DNA of 64,000 nucleotides from Natronobacillus azotifigens (GCF_026805325.1 NZ_JAPRAT010000001.1:1-64000); one strand, 5' to 3'. Counted from the stretch's first letter, positions 36,886 to 48,005 are shown. Made by a program: numbers and translations. The notes: generated by a model not told the origin, from the letters alone.

Positions 36886-36923
36886 CAAAAACAAAACAAC
36901 GATTAATTGTTGTTTTGTTTTTG
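36886..36923 (+). terminator. Terminator-like hairpin after fucO-type gene
   Basis: Perfect 15-bp stem CAAAAACAAAACAAC / GTTGTTTTGTTTTTG with an eight-base loop. It is A+T-rich, so termination may be partial. Confidence 0.6.
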
Positions 36924-36991
36924 TTTATGTTGAATTATTTTTGTTTATAAGGTAAAATAAAGCTAGAATAATAGAAATGGGGTACTTAACA

Positions 36992-37819
36992 ATGGGAAAA
37001 CAAATCGATAAAGTTATTGAAGCACCGTTTGTCAAAGAAATGATGGAAGTGACACAAAACATGTGGAATAATTACTGGGATGAGCGTAATGGAGGGAATG
37101 TAAGTTATTTGCTTGAGGAAGATGAAGTGAAAAAATATCTTGATCCAAGTAATGTAGTTAAGACATTCTCTCTTGACTTTCCTGTTAAGGATCTAGCAAA
37201 CCGTTATTTTATTGTGACAGGTTCTGGAAAGTACTTTAAAAATGTAATGAATGATCCAGCAGATACGTTAGCAATTCTAAAAGTTGCTAGTGATGGAAGC
37301 TCTGTTGATTTACTATGGGGACTTGAGAATGGTGCGAAACCAACGAGTGAATTACCTTCACATTTCATGAGTCATATGGCTCGATTAAAGCAAGATCCTA
37401 ACCATCGAGTAATTATTCATACGCATACAACAAACGTTATTGCAATGACTTTTGTTCATGATCTATCACCGAAAGCATTTACAAAAACGTTGTGGCAAAT
37501 GTGTACGGAGTGTGTTGTTGTTTTTCCAGAAGGGGTCGGTGTCCTTCCATGGATGGTACCCGGTACAGATAAAATTGGCTTAGAAACAGCAAAATCGATG
37601 GAAGAACATCGTCTTGTAGTATGGCCACATCATGGTATCTTTGGTGCTGGTGAGTCGATTGATGATGCGTTTGGGTTGATTGAAACAGCAGAAAAAGCTG
37701 CTATGGTTTATATGTTGGTGGCATCACATCAAGGTGGAATCAAACAAACGATTACCGATCAAGAATTACTTGATTTAGCAGAAGCGTTTCATGTAACAGC
37801 AAATCCAAAATATATGTAA
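36992..37819 (+). CDS. rhaD: Rhamnulose-1-phosphate aldolase
   Basis: Zn-dependent class II aldolase splitting L-rhamnulose-1-phosphate into dihydroxyacetone phosphate and L-lactaldehyde, 275 residues (E. coli 274). The metal-binding HTHTTN motif and a distal HHGIFGAG are visible, plus the N-terminal [12 protein letters not shown] typical of RhaD. ATG 36992 is used since it gives the family's standard N terminus; ATG 36977 is also in frame with no better ribosome site. A terminator follows. Confidence 0.95.
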   Translation: MGKQIDKVIEAPFVKEMMEVTQNMWNNYWDERNGGNVSYLLEEDEVKKYLDPSNVVKTFSLDFPVKDLANRYFIVTGSGKYFKNVMNDPADTLAILKVASDGSSVDLLWGLENGAKPTSELPSHFMSHMARLKQDPNHRVIIHTHTTNVIAMTFVHDLSPKAFTKTLWQMCTECVVVFPEGVGVLPWMVPGTDKIGLETAKSMEEHRLVVWPHHGIFGAGESIDDAFGLIETAEKAAMVYMLVASHQGGIKQTITDQELLDLAEAFHVTANPKYM

Positions 37820-37824
37820 TATCT

Positions 37825-37856
37825 TAGAGTTATGGATCTTTCCATAACTCTTTTTT
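37825..37856 (+). terminator. Terminator after rhaD
   Basis: AGAGTTATGGA / TCCATAACTCT with a four-base loop followed by TTTTT. Confidence 0.88.
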
Positions 37857-38135
37857 AGAAAAACATAAGATCTTATCTGCTGTATTTTTCGTGTTTCACG
37901 TAGCAGTCTAATTGCTTGTTGTTTATAGAAACGATAGAATAAAGGTAGTTTTTGAATTACTGGAACGGATCATTCAACTTTTTTATTATACGGTAAGGAA
38001 CTAAAAAGATTTTAACGATGAAGCAATAGAGATGAAGATAAAATATCTTAATATTAAGGATAAGGCAAGTCGTCATATTGTATAAGAGAGAAAGTGAATA
38101 TGAGTTTTTCTAAAGGAAAAGAGGTAGAAATAGTT

Positions 38136-38900
38136 ATGTTAGTTGCGGAACGGCATCAACAAATCATTCAGTTATTAGATGAAAAGAAAACGATAAAGGT
38201 TGCAGAATTAAGTCGTTTTTTTTCTGTAACGGAAGAGACAATCCGACGAGATTTAGAAAAGTTAGAGAAAGAAGGCTTTCTCAAGAGAAGTCACGGGGGA
38301 GCAGTACTTAATGAAGATAAAGGAAAGCTTGATATTCCTTTTGAACAACGGGAAGTTACCAATGTAGAGGAAAAACAAAAAATTGCTAGAATGTCGATTC
38401 GTTATGTTCATGAAGGGGACAGAATCATTCTTGATGCAAGTACTACCGCATGGTATATGGCGAAAATCATTCCTGACATTCCCCTTACGGTTGTAACAAA
38501 CTCTTTAAAGGTTGCTGCTGAATTAAGTAAAAAAGAAAAAATCACAGCTATTTGTACAGGCGGTACCTTATTAAAAAATTCCCTTTCGTTTGTGGGGCCA
38601 TTATCCGTAGAGTCCCTTGATCAATATTATGTGAACAAAGCGTTTATTTCCTGTAAAGGACTGCACTTAACTCGTGGCTTTACTGAATCAAATGAGCAAG
38701 AAGCACTGGTGAAACGTAAGATGATAGAAATTAGTGAACAAACATATATGATGCTCGATGATAGTAAAATAAACATTCAAGCTTTTGCGAAATTAGCCAA
38801 ACTAGAAGTGGTTGATCACCTCCTCATCAATCAACCCTTAGAAACAAATGTATTAGAAGAGATAATGGAGCACTCCCCAAGACTTAAGATACACTCGTAA
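38136..38900 (+). CDS. DeoR-family regulator (probable rhamnose repressor)
   Basis: 254-residue DeoR regulator. The N-terminal helix-turn-helix has the family signature (VAELSRFFSVTEETIRRDLEKLEKEG), followed by a DeoR sugar-phosphate sensor domain (about 75-230; DASTTAWYMAKII, TNSLKVAAELS, CTGGTL). The start at 38136 gives the canonical MLVAERHQQII N terminus; ATG 38100 would add a 12-residue extension. By analogy with bacillar RhaR (DeoR type) and from location it probably responds to rhamnulose-1-phosphate and controls the rha genes; this is inferred. Confidence 0.85.
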   Translation: MLVAERHQQIIQLLDEKKTIKVAELSRFFSVTEETIRRDLEKLEKEGFLKRSHGGAVLNEDKGKLDIPFEQREVTNVEEKQKIARMSIRYVHEGDRIILDASTTAWYMAKIIPDIPLTVVTNSLKVAAELSKKEKITAICTGGTLLKNSLSFVGPLSVESLDQYYVNKAFISCKGLHLTRGFTESNEQEALVKRKMIEISEQTYMMLDDSKINIQAFAKLAKLEVVDHLLINQPLETNVLEEIMEHSPRLKIHS

Positions 38901-38901
38901 C

Positions 38902-38945
38902 GGTGCCTGTCACCGCCCGTTTATTGTCATTTTTCGTCGAATGAT
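38902..38945 (+). repeat. GGTGCCTGTCACC dispersed repeat, copy 3
   Basis: Core at 38902-38914, starting one base after the DeoR stop codon, then GCCCGTTTATTGTCATTTTT and CGTCGAATGATG. Same family as copies near 7.9, 10.5 and 48.4 kb. Confidence 0.8.
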
Positions 38946-38952
38946 GTAATAT

Positions 38953-38990
38953 AAAGAACCGATACACCATACTATGTGTCGGTTCTTTGT
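38953..38990 (+). terminator. Terminator after the DeoR gene
   Basis: AAAGAACCGA / TCGGTTCTTT with the inner TACA/TGTG pairing, ending in TTTGT. Confidence 0.75.
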
Positions 38991-39163
38991 CGTATATCGA
39001 GATTTACTTTGTCGATAATAAGATCGTCAAAACATTTAACAAAAACACAGAACAATATCATCCATATCGTACTATATTTATTACTCATCTGAATTATTTG
39101 AGGATCTTGCATAGGAAAAACCACTATGATTTTAATGATTTATAACAGAAAAAAATAAGTTTT

Positions 39164-39216
39164 TTCCGTTATTAGTGGAAAAAATATAAATACTTCGTGA
39201 CTTGAAAGCGTTTTAC
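39164..39216 (+). promoter_or_regulatory. licR upstream operator and cre-like site
   Basis: TTCC-N9-GGAA at 39164-39180 (TTCCGTTATTAGTGGAA) and TGAAAGCGTTTTAC at 39203-39216, a cre-like sequence. The same pair in the same order occurs upstream of the PTS operon. The remaining 38990-39160 gap shows nothing. Confidence 0.6.
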
Positions 39217-39254
39217 AATGTAAAGTAGGATTAACTATGCGGGAGGGGCTACGA

Positions 39255-41177
39255 ATGAATACAAGACAAGAACACATACTGAAAGAATTAATAGGTAAAC
39301 AAAGTCCAGTTACCGGAGAACAACTTGCTAAATTAATTCAAGTCACCTCTCGTACGATTCGAAATGATATTAAGGAAATCGATAAGTTACTAGAAATAAA
39401 GAATGCTGGGGCAACGATTACTTCGATAAGAGGACAAGGATACCAACTTGATGTTACGGATGAAGTGAAATTCAAACATTTTATTCGAGAGGTGGTTGAA
39501 GTAGATGAAACAGTACCAATCGAACCAGAGGATCGTGTCCATTATCTTGTCAAAACGTTTTTACTAAGTTCAACGTATTTAAAAATTGAAGACTTAGCTG
39601 ATGAATTGTTTGTCAGTCGTTCCACACTTCAAAATGATTTAAAAGACGTTAAGGTCATTCTTAACAAGTATCAATTACAATTATCGAAACGACCGAATTA
39701 TGGATTAATCTTAACTGGAAAAGAAAAGCAAAAACGCTATGCTATTTCGGAAATCTTATTTAGACGAACAACAGTTATTGTTGATAAATTTAATCAAGAG
39801 GAATGGTTACTTCCGAATGAACAAATGGATCTTATCCATCAAATTGTTTTACAGCAATTAAAAGTTGTCCAGTTGAATTTATCAGACATAGCTCTAAATA
39901 ATTTAGTGGTTCATATTGCAATTGCGTGTAGGCGAATTAAAAGTCAGCAATATGTCGAATTAGTGAATCAAGACGAGAACGATATACTTAAGAAAAAAGA
40001 ATATGATGTTGCAAGATCAATTATTCATGAAATTGAGCTTTCGCTGGGGATTTCTTTTCCCACCGTTGAAATATCTTATGTAGCTATGCATTTGTTAGGT
40101 ACAAAACTATTTTTAAACAATGATGGGACGAAACTAAGAAATAGTTTTGATAAAGATATTCTCATCACTGTTCATAAGATGATTAAGCGAGTGGAAGATC
40201 AAATGCAGTTTGGCATTGTAGATGATCAAGAGTTACATGCAGCTATCGCCATCCATTTAAAGCCAGCAATTCACCGTTATAAAAACCATATGAACATTCG
40301 AAATCCTATGCTTGAAGCGATTAAAGTGAATTATCCAGTAGCATTTGAAGCAGGAATTATAGCCTGTCAAGTAATTGAAGAGGACTTTGATATTAGTGTT
40401 GATGAAAATGAGATTGGCTATATCGCACTTCATTTTGGTGCAGCAATAGAAAGGGCAAAATTGCAAACGAAACCTAAGCGATGTCTCATTGTTTGTACCA
40501 CTGGTTTGGGCAGTTCTCAACTTTTGTTATATAAAATGCGTGCGAAATTTGGCAGTCAATTAACTATTATTGGTGCAACAGAATTACACAACTTGTCGAA
40601 ATACGATCAAGACACTATTGATCTTATTGTTAGTACGGTGCCATTACCAGAGTCGATTAACATTCCACATATTGTGATTAACACATTATTAGGCGCTAAT
40701 GAATTAGAGAAAATTGAAGAAATGTTAGACTCAGAAAACTCACCGGTTATCGAACGGTATTTAGATGAAAATCTTATCTATTTACATTTGGATCTAAAAA
40801 CACCGCAAGAAGTGATCGAATATTTAGGAAATGAACTAATTGATAAAGGCTATGTCGACAAAGGAATCATTGAATCAGTATTGGCTCGTGAGCAAGCAGC
40901 TTCAACTAGTTATGGTAATTTAGTTGCAATACCTCATCCGTTAGAAGCACAATCTGATCGTACATTTTGGACTTTAGCTACACTAAAAAAGCCAATTGAT
41001 TGGAGTGGAAATAAAGTTCAATTTGTTTGTTTACTGCATGTTGCAAATGAGAACAAAGAAAGTCTTGAGCCGATGTATAAAAATTTAATTCGTTTTGTTG
41101 ATGACCGTAGAATGATAGATGAAATTTTAGAAGAAAAAAATAGGGATTCTGTCTTAAAACTATTGAAAAGAATGTGA
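39255..41177 (+). CDS. licR: PRD-containing PTS-regulated activator, LicR type
   Basis: 640-residue transcription activator. N-terminal helix-turn-helix domains (about 1-170, GEQLAKLIQVTSRTIRNDIKEID and ELFVSRSTLQNDLKDVK), two PTS regulation domains with conserved His (about 185-395), an EIIB-like domain (CTTGLGSSQLL around 405-490) and a C-terminal EIIA-like domain (about 500-640, NLVAIPHP). Phosphorylation by the PTS and by HPr sets activity. ATG 39255 has GGGAGGGG upstream. The EIIB Cys is retained. It lies directly upstream of the PTS operon and near its own operator. Confidence 0.9.
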   Translation: MNTRQEHILKELIGKQSPVTGEQLAKLIQVTSRTIRNDIKEIDKLLEIKNAGATITSIRGQGYQLDVTDEVKFKHFIREVVEVDETVPIEPEDRVHYLVKTFLLSSTYLKIEDLADELFVSRSTLQNDLKDVKVILNKYQLQLSKRPNYGLILTGKEKQKRYAISEILFRRTTVIVDKFNQEEWLLPNEQMDLIHQIVLQQLKVVQLNLSDIALNNLVVHIAIACRRIKSQQYVELVNQDENDILKKKEYDVARSIIHEIELSLGISFPTVEISYVAMHLLGTKLFLNNDGTKLRNSFDKDILITVHKMIKRVEDQMQFGIVDDQELHAAIAIHLKPAIHRYKNHMNIRNPMLEAIKVNYPVAFEAGIIACQVIEEDFDISVDENEIGYIALHFGAAIERAKLQTKPKRCLIVCTTGLGSSQLLLYKMRAKFGSQLTIIGATELHNLSKYDQDTIDLIVSTVPLPESINIPHIVINTLLGANELEKIEEMLDSENSPVIERYLDENLIYLHLDLKTPQEVIEYLGNELIDKGYVDKGIIESVLAREQAASTSYGNLVAIPHPLEAQSDRTFWTLATLKKPIDWSGNKVQFVCLLHVANENKESLEPMYKNLIRFVDDRRMIDEILEEKNRDSVLKLLKRM

Positions 41178-41235
41178 CAATATGGTACATTCTTTTCATT
41201 TTTTTTGAAAGAATAATCGTACAAAAAGTGAAGTA

Positions 41236-41320
41236 TTTCCTAAGTGAACGGAAATTCATTCGTTATAGATTCGTTCCGCTACTAGTGGAAAAACTGTAAC
41301 TTTAGATGTAAGCGTTTTAC
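41236..41320 (+). promoter_or_regulatory. Double TTCC-N9-GGAA operator and cre-like site before licA
   Basis: TTTCC-N9-GGAAA at 41236-41254, TTCCGCTACTAGTGGAA at 41274-41290, and TGTAAGCGTTTTAC at 41307-41320. The middle motif matches the one in front of licR at 13 or more of 17 positions. The set is probably the LicR activator site plus a CcpA site. Confidence 0.65.
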
Positions 41321-41372
41321 TTGTATAGTGTAAGTAAGATAAATAAACGATCTAAAAAGGGAGGATACAGAA

Positions 41373-41696
41373 TTGGAAAATCAAGAAGTGATAATGGGGA
41401 TAATCATACATGGCGGTAATGCAAGAAGTGCTTCGATGCGCGCAATGGCTTCAGCCAAAAAAGCAGAATTTGACGAAGCAGAAAAGTTTATAGAAGAAAC
41501 AAATGAAGAATTAAATAAAGCCCACCGAATTCAAACAGATCTTATTCAAGCAGAATCAAGAGGAGATAAAACAGAAATTTCTTTATTAATGGTTCACGCT
41601 CAAGATCATCTAATGAATGCAATGACAGTAAGAGATTTAGCATTAGAAATTATTGATTTAAATAAAAAAATAACTCAACTTTCAGGAGGTAATTAA
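41373..41696 (+). CDS. licA: PTS lactose/cellobiose-type EIIA
   Basis: 107-residue helical EIIA of the lactose/cellobiose family. The phosphorylated His lies in SLLMVHAQDHLMNAM. N-terminal ILHGGNARS-like IIIHGGNARS is family-typical. It starts at TTG 41373 with GGGAGG upstream. First gene of an A-B-C-H operon, one base before licB; Bacillus subtilis has the order B-C-A-H. Confidence 0.92.
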   Translation: MENQEVIMGIIIHGGNARSASMRAMASAKKAEFDEAEKFIEETNEELNKAHRIQTDLIQAESRGDKTEISLLMVHAQDHLMNAMTVRDLALEIIDLNKKITQLSGGN

Positions 41697-41697
41697 A

Positions 41698-42006
41698 ATG
41701 AAAAATATTTTATTGGTTTGTGCCGCAGGAATGTCAACAAGTATGTTAGTTAACAAAATGGAGAAAGCTGCTGGAGCTAAAGAGGAAGAGATTAAGATTG
41801 CTGCAACATCCGGTGGAGACATCAAGAAATATATTAAAGATGCAGATGTGTTGTTATTAGGTCCACAAGTATCTTATTTGAAAGATGACTATGCCAAGCA
41901 ATATGGTGGATCAGATGGAATACCAGTAGAGGTAATTAACAGTATTGATTATGGAACAATGAATGGCGAGAAAGTATTAGATTGGGCACTAGATTTAATA
42001 AAATAA
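41698..42006 (+). CDS. licB: PTS cellobiose-type EIIB
   Basis: 102-residue EIIB; the phosphocysteine is Cys8 in LLVCAAGMSTS. Receives phosphate from the EIIA above and passes it to the imported disaccharide. Ribosome site AGGAGG overlaps the end of licA. Confidence 0.93.
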   Translation: MKNILLVCAAGMSTSMLVNKMEKAAGAKEEEIKIAATSGGDIKKYIKDADVLLLGPQVSYLKDDYAKQYGGSDGIPVEVINSIDYGTMNGEKVLDWALDLIK

Positions 42007-42030
42007 AGAATACTAAAGGAGGAAATTATT

Positions 42031-43296
42031 ATGGCTTTATCTGGTTTTCAACAAAAGTTGCAGTCCGTTGCAGGAAAAATTAGTTCTAATCGTTATTTGA
42101 AAGCCATTTCTGATGGGTTGATGTCTGCTTTACCAGCACTAATTATTGGCGCTTTTTCTACATTATTAAGTGGGATGCAGTTTGAAGCTTACCAAAACTT
42201 TATAACTAGTACTGGAATAAAGGAAATATTAGAGTTACCCGCTCAATATACCACGAATATGATAGCAGTTTATGCCGTGTTTTTTATCGCTTATCGATTC
42301 GCTGGATCATTTGATAAAGACGGTGCGCCAGCAGGATTGATTGCACTTATGTCATTCTTTGTTTTAACGCCTACAGGATTGTTAGGTGAAAATGATGCGA
42401 TTGCATTACCATTTCAATTTTTAGGAGCACAAGGGTTGTTTGTGGCGATTATCGTAGGTTTAATTAGTTCAAGACTTTATGTGTTCATTGTTGATAAAGG
42501 ATTTACGATTAAGATGCCAGACGGTGTACCACCAACAGTAGCAAAAACGTTCACAGGTTTAGTGCCCGGAATTCTCATTGTTGTATTATTTACGATTGTA
42601 AGCTTCTTGTTTAGAATGACAGAGTTTGTAAGTATGCATCAATTTGTGTACTCCTTCATTCAAACGCCAATGCAAAATCTTGGTGGCGGTTTCTGGTCAT
42701 TAATTGCTATGACGTTAGTAATTCATACTTTATGGTTGCTTGGTATTCATGGAATGTTAGTTATTTTACCAATCTATTTGAGTATTTGGATGCCTCTAGG
42801 TGTAGAAAATCTAGATGCAATCGCAGCTGGTCAAGAGCTTCCGAATATTGTGAATACTGCATTTGCACAAGTTTTCATGTTATTAGGCGGTTCAGGTGCA
42901 ACATTAGGTTTAGCTATCATTATGGCATTCATGGCAAAAAGTAAGCGTTATAAAACATTAGGTAGAATATCTTTACCCGGAACTATTTTCGGAATTAATG
43001 AACCACTTATTTTTGGACTACCTATCGTTTTGAATCCTTATTTGGCAATACCATTTGTAGTTGCACCACTTGTAGCCGTTATTATTCCATACTTTTTAAT
43101 GGCATCTGGAATAATTGGGAAGTTAGCAGGAGCACATTTACCATTAGGCACACCTGCATTCTTCAATGCAATTCTTCAAGGTGGAGTAGTCATCCTCATT
43201 GTTCAAGTGTTGATGATAATTGTTACAGGTCTTATCTACTATCCATTCTTCCGTGTTATCGATAAGCAAGCTTTGAAGGAAGAAGAAGCTGCATAA
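42031..43296 (+). CDS. licC: PTS cellobiose/lichenan-type EIIC permease
   Basis: 421-residue membrane EIIC with about ten helices. Typical features are the N-terminal SDGLMSALPALIIGAF, HTLWLLGIHGMLV and the glucoside-binding loop GINEPLIFGLPIV. Transports and phosphorylates a beta-linked disaccharide (cellobiose or lichenan product). Preceded by AAAGGAGG and followed by a stem-loop. Confidence 0.93.
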   Translation: MALSGFQQKLQSVAGKISSNRYLKAISDGLMSALPALIIGAFSTLLSGMQFEAYQNFITSTGIKEILELPAQYTTNMIAVYAVFFIAYRFAGSFDKDGAPAGLIALMSFFVLTPTGLLGENDAIALPFQFLGAQGLFVAIIVGLISSRLYVFIVDKGFTIKMPDGVPPTVAKTFTGLVPGILIVVLFTIVSFLFRMTEFVSMHQFVYSFIQTPMQNLGGGFWSLIAMTLVIHTLWLLGIHGMLVILPIYLSIWMPLGVENLDAIAAGQELPNIVNTAFAQVFMLLGGSGATLGLAIIMAFMAKSKRYKTLGRISLPGTIFGINEPLIFGLPIVLNPYLAIPFVVAPLVAVIIPYFLMASGIIGKLAGAHLPLGTPAFFNAILQGGVVILIVQVLMIIVTGLIYYPFFRVIDKQALKEEEAA

Positions 43297-43305
43297 GTTA
43301 AGAAA

Positions 43306-43342
43306 AAATAACTGGTGTGTAGAAGTGACATGCCAGTTATTT
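43306..43342 (+). other. Stem-loop between licC and licH
   Basis: AAATAACTGG / CCAGTTATTT, loop of 17 bases, then GTTATTTC; partial terminator or mRNA-processing hairpin inside the operon. Confidence 0.5.
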
Positions 43343-43368
43343 GTTATTTCCTGTACTTATTGGTTTAG

Positions 43369-44841
<1,473 letters not shown>

Positions 44842-44885
44842 AATGGAAAAAAACGATAAAGTGTTAAATCATGGATAACTTTTCG

Positions 44886-45042
44886 GAACAGATATAGACG
44901 TCTCCAACTCAGAGTACCAAAAATAGGCAAACTTAACGAAGTAATCTATAATAAGTCATCATCGATAAGCAAGCTTACCGGTGATGACTTATAACTTCAT
45001 TCACTCCAGCTGCTACAATCTAACCGATGTTCTATGTTTGTT
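44886..45042. repeat. Degenerate dispersed repeat (family 2, copy 2)
   Basis: Shares GAACAGAT, AAGTCATCATCG, CATTCACTCCAGCTG and TTTGTTC blocks, in order, with 10612-10772. In this copy TAAGTCATCATCG is followed by CGGTGATGACTTA, making a hairpin. The rest of the 44842-45285 gap holds only a 35-codon open frame at 45079-45186 without a ribosome site. Confidence 0.5.
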
Positions 45043-45285
45043 CATGCATAAATTTTTAATCACAAACCAATTATTATCATGATGGATGATCTATTTATTC
45101 CCATGGTAATAGATGTGTTGAAAGATCAGGATATTCCAACTACTTCCTCATTAAATCATCCTCTGATGAAAGACCACGTACTATAATTTGTACATCCCTT
45201 AAAGTAATTTATACCTCCACCAACAATAATTGCGATACCCCTCACTCGTCCGTTTAATCACTTACTTGTCTGTATGAAAACAGGA

Positions 45286-45567
45286 TTAATAACCACAACA
45301 TCTTTTGTATTTCTTTTCACTTCCACATGGACAGGGATGATTTCGTCCAATTTTCTTTTGTATATTCTTGTTTGGCTCTAGAATTTTTTGTGATTTTTCT
45401 GTATTAGAATAAGCGGTATCTCGTAATAATTGAGCGTGTGTCATTTCTTTCTCCCTTAACTCGGATGGTGTGTTTCCTTTCAATTTCCACATGCGCGTAT
45501 TGTCTAAAATATGTAGTAGTTCTTTCGATAATTGCTGATCAGTTATTGTAAGAGAATTCCTAGACAT
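45286..45567 (-). CDS. Short SEC-C motif protein, possibly truncated
   Basis: 93 residues ending in [20 protein letters not shown], a zinc-binding SEC-C motif as at the C terminus of SecA and many other proteins. The preceding [24 protein letters not shown] segment (residues 22-41) resembles the end of longer bacillar SEC-C proteins, so this may be an N-terminally truncated relative. However it has its own AAAGGAG ribosome site and ATG, and an intact frame. Function unknown. Confidence 0.65.
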   Translation of the reverse strand: MSRNSLTITDQQLSKELLHILDNTRMWKLKGNTPSELREKEMTHAQLLRDTAYSNTEKSQKILEPNKNIQKKIGRNHPCPCGSEKKYKRCCGY

Positions 45568-45854
45568 TCTTGTTCTCCTTTATGAACTCAAAAAAGCATA
45601 TAGAATACCTGTTAATAGTTTACAAAGTTAAGAATATAGGGACATACGTATCAACAGTAGTTTTGTCGAGTGAAGATTGATTGATTGTGTCTTAACAAAA
45701 AAAGAAGAGCATTTCCATGTTCAATTGTAGCAATATAACCTAATTTGGTTCGTTGTCGCTTAAAATATAAATGTAAAATTAACATTATATGGTATGAATA
45801 AAGTGCTTCCTATAATGAAAAATAAAGTATGATGTAAAAATAGGAGGATATACA

Positions 45855-46670
45855 ATGACTAAAAATACTTGTAAATGGATTTTGTTTGGTTTTATTTTTT
45901 TGTTTTTAGGTCCTTTTCTCGGGATAACACCATCATCTGCTACACCACAAAGGGAGGACTTCCCGAATCCAGAAGGTGGATCTGAGTTAACGGAACGCGT
46001 TCGTTATCCTGTATCAAATTATATTCTACAAGAGAGATACCCAGAAATCATGGTATTAAGTGGTGATCGAACGAAAAATCAAATTGCATTAACGTTTGAT
46101 GATGGACCAGATCCCCGTTTCACTCCTGATGTATTGGATGTATTAAAAGAGTATGATGTTCAAGCTACTTTTTTTGTAACAGGAGCACGTGCGGAAGAGT
46201 ATCCTGATCTTCTTCAACGAATCAATGAAGAAGGACATATTATTGGGAACCATACGTATGGGCATCCGAATCTTGTTGAAAAAGCAGATCTTGATGTTCT
46301 AGAAAGTGAAGTAAAGCGAACAGAAGACATCATTGCTGGTTTCGTTGGATATCGGACCAAATTATTTCGAGCGCCTTACGGATTTTTGTACAATGAGTTA
46401 GTAGAGACACTAGGTGAGTTAAATTATTCTGTTGTCGGTTGGACGGTTGATTCCTTAGATTGGCAAGAGTCAGAACCAGAAGTGATTTCCTATAACGTAC
46501 TTAGTAATGTACATCCAGGTGCGATCATTTTAATGCATGATGGTGCCGAGTGGGAAGGAGATCGAACAAATACGATCAAATCCCTTCACCGAATTATCCC
46601 TACTTTAAAAGATCAAGGCTTAGAGTTTGTTACCGTACCTGAGTTAGTGGACATTGCCTATCAGCAATAA
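45855..46670 (+). CDS. Polysaccharide deacetylase (NodB homology)
   Basis: 271 residues with an N-terminal signal or anchor segment (about 9-30, ending SSATPQ), then a NodB domain. Motif 1 TFDDGPD has Asp82/Asp83, motif 2 is NHTYGH (metal ligands His133, His137), motif 3 is RAPYG, and LMHDG supplies the last catalytic His. Extracellular metal-dependent de-N-acetylation of peptidoglycan, chitin-like or xylan acetyl groups is expected; substrate not resolved. AGGAGG precedes the ATG; monocistronic. Confidence 0.9.
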   Translation: MTKNTCKWILFGFIFLFLGPFLGITPSSATPQREDFPNPEGGSELTERVRYPVSNYILQERYPEIMVLSGDRTKNQIALTFDDGPDPRFTPDVLDVLKEYDVQATFFVTGARAEEYPDLLQRINEEGHIIGNHTYGHPNLVEKADLDVLESEVKRTEDIIAGFVGYRTKLFRAPYGFLYNELVETLGELNYSVVGWTVDSLDWQESEPEVISYNVLSNVHPGAIILMHDGAEWEGDRTNTIKSLHRIIPTLKDQGLEFVTVPELVDIAYQQ

Positions 46671-46793
46671 TCCAGTACAATGAACAAATATGCCTGATTT
46701 CAGGGTGATAGAGGTTCAAATGAAATAAGAACTTTTGAAAATGAAACTACACGATCCTCTATGAACGCATCCAGCGCTTAAGAAGAATTGAAA

Positions 46794-46824
46794 CATGCCA
46801 GTGAGTCTTGTTCTCACTGGCATG
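46794..46824. terminator. Bidirectional stem-loop between convergent genes
   Basis: CATGCCAGTGAG / CTCACTGGCATG, perfect 12-bp stem and seven-base loop, between the deacetylase and antiporter genes. T-runs are weak on both sides. Confidence 0.65.
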
Positions 46825-46837
46825 AATCATCATAGCA

Positions 46838-47992
46838 TTATTCAACACTACAGAGTGCTTTTCTTACGAGGATAGGGCCAATTAGTTCAAATACAACAAC
46901 AGCAGCTAAGATGACTGGCATAATCGAGTTAGGTGAGAATATCTCTTTTTGCTCCGCTATAATCGCAAGACCGATTGCGACACCGGCTTGTGGTGTTAAT
47001 GCTCGTCCTAAATTTGTTTTCCACGATATTGGAAAATCGGTGAATAAACTGCCTAATCTTGTGCCAACCAACTTACAAATAAATCGAGCTATGATATAAA
47101 CAGCGCCAATTTGTCCAACGGCGGGAAGAACTGATAAATCAAGTTTTGTCCCAGCTAAAGTAAGAAAAGCGAGTAGTATTGTACCTTCTACAGTAAATAG
47201 TGATCGACTAATTCTACTCGCACGTTTACTAAAGTTAACATAAATAACCCCTGCAATAATGGTTGCCAGAAGAGCGGGCGTATCTAGTTGATTCGAGACT
47301 CCAACAGTCATTAAAACAGCGCCAAGAACGGAAACAAGAATGTGCCCATCTTTCTTGGCATATTCTGCGGTTAAGATAAGGAAGATACCTGCAACAAGTC
47401 CAATTAAGATCGCAAGTCCAAGATCTCTTGTTGCCATTATCCAAAAAGGTGCACTACCATCTGGTAGATTTCCACCGGTCACTTGTAGGAAGCTTAATAC
47501 GATACCAAACAGCGTAATCGCAAATAAATTATCTAATGCGACAACAGATAATAGCACTTTACTGAAATTTGCTTTACCAGGATTTTCACGAATACAAGCA
47601 ATGATGGCGCCTGGTGCGGTCGCTATACTAATGACTGCTAAGATTAAAGCGTAACGGAAGGGAACGTTCGTAAAGTATAAAGCAAGAAATACAAACAATA
47701 GAGTTATAAGAGCTTCTGCAAAAAATACTTTCGTCACGTTACCTGCGAGTTTCTTAACTTTTGACCATTGGAGCTCTGCCCCTATGGAAAGTGCGATCAC
47801 GCCTAAAGCGAGATCATTAATAGGTGTGAGATCGGTTAAAACATCGCTTTGAACGATGCCTAAGACGGATGGACCTATGAGAATTCCTGCGATAAGATTA
47901 CCGGTAACAGAAGGTAAGTTTACTAATCTAGCTATTTTTCCACCCGCAGCACCTGCAAGTAATATAATCCCGATAGCTAATGAAATATTCAA
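46838..47992 (-). CDS. CPA2-type cation:proton antiporter
   Basis: 384-residue membrane protein with about 11-12 helices, of the monovalent cation:proton antiporter-2 family (KefB/NapA-like). The N-terminal LAGAAGGKIARLVNLPSVTGNLIAGILIGP and the GRALTPQAGVAIGLAI stretch are typical. No RCK/TrkA domain is attached. It probably exchanges Na or K for protons, fitting a salt- or alkali-adapted host. The upstream PII-like gene ends 13 bases before it, suggesting a regulated transporter pair. Confidence 0.85.
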   Translation of the reverse strand: MNISLAIGIILLAGAAGGKIARLVNLPSVTGNLIAGILIGPSVLGIVQSDVLTDLTPINDLALGVIALSIGAELQWSKVKKLAGNVTKVFFAEALITLLFVFLALYFTNVPFRYALILAVISIATAPGAIIACIRENPGKANFSKVLLSVVALDNLFAITLFGIVLSFLQVTGGNLPDGSAPFWIMATRDLGLAILIGLVAGIFLILTAEYAKKDGHILVSVLGAVLMTVGVSNQLDTPALLATIIAGVIYVNFSKRASRISRSLFTVEGTILLAFLTLAGTKLDLSVLPAVGQIGAVYIIARFICKLVGTRLGSLFTDFPISWKTNLGRALTPQAGVAIGLAIIAEQKEIFSPNSIMPVILAAVVVFELIGPILVRKALCSVE

Positions 47993-48005
47993 TTCAAAAC
48001 ACCTC

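Noticed and set aside
45079..45186. 35-codon frame beginning MMDDLFIP
   Set aside because: No ribosome site and no known family; could be a relic but cannot be supported.
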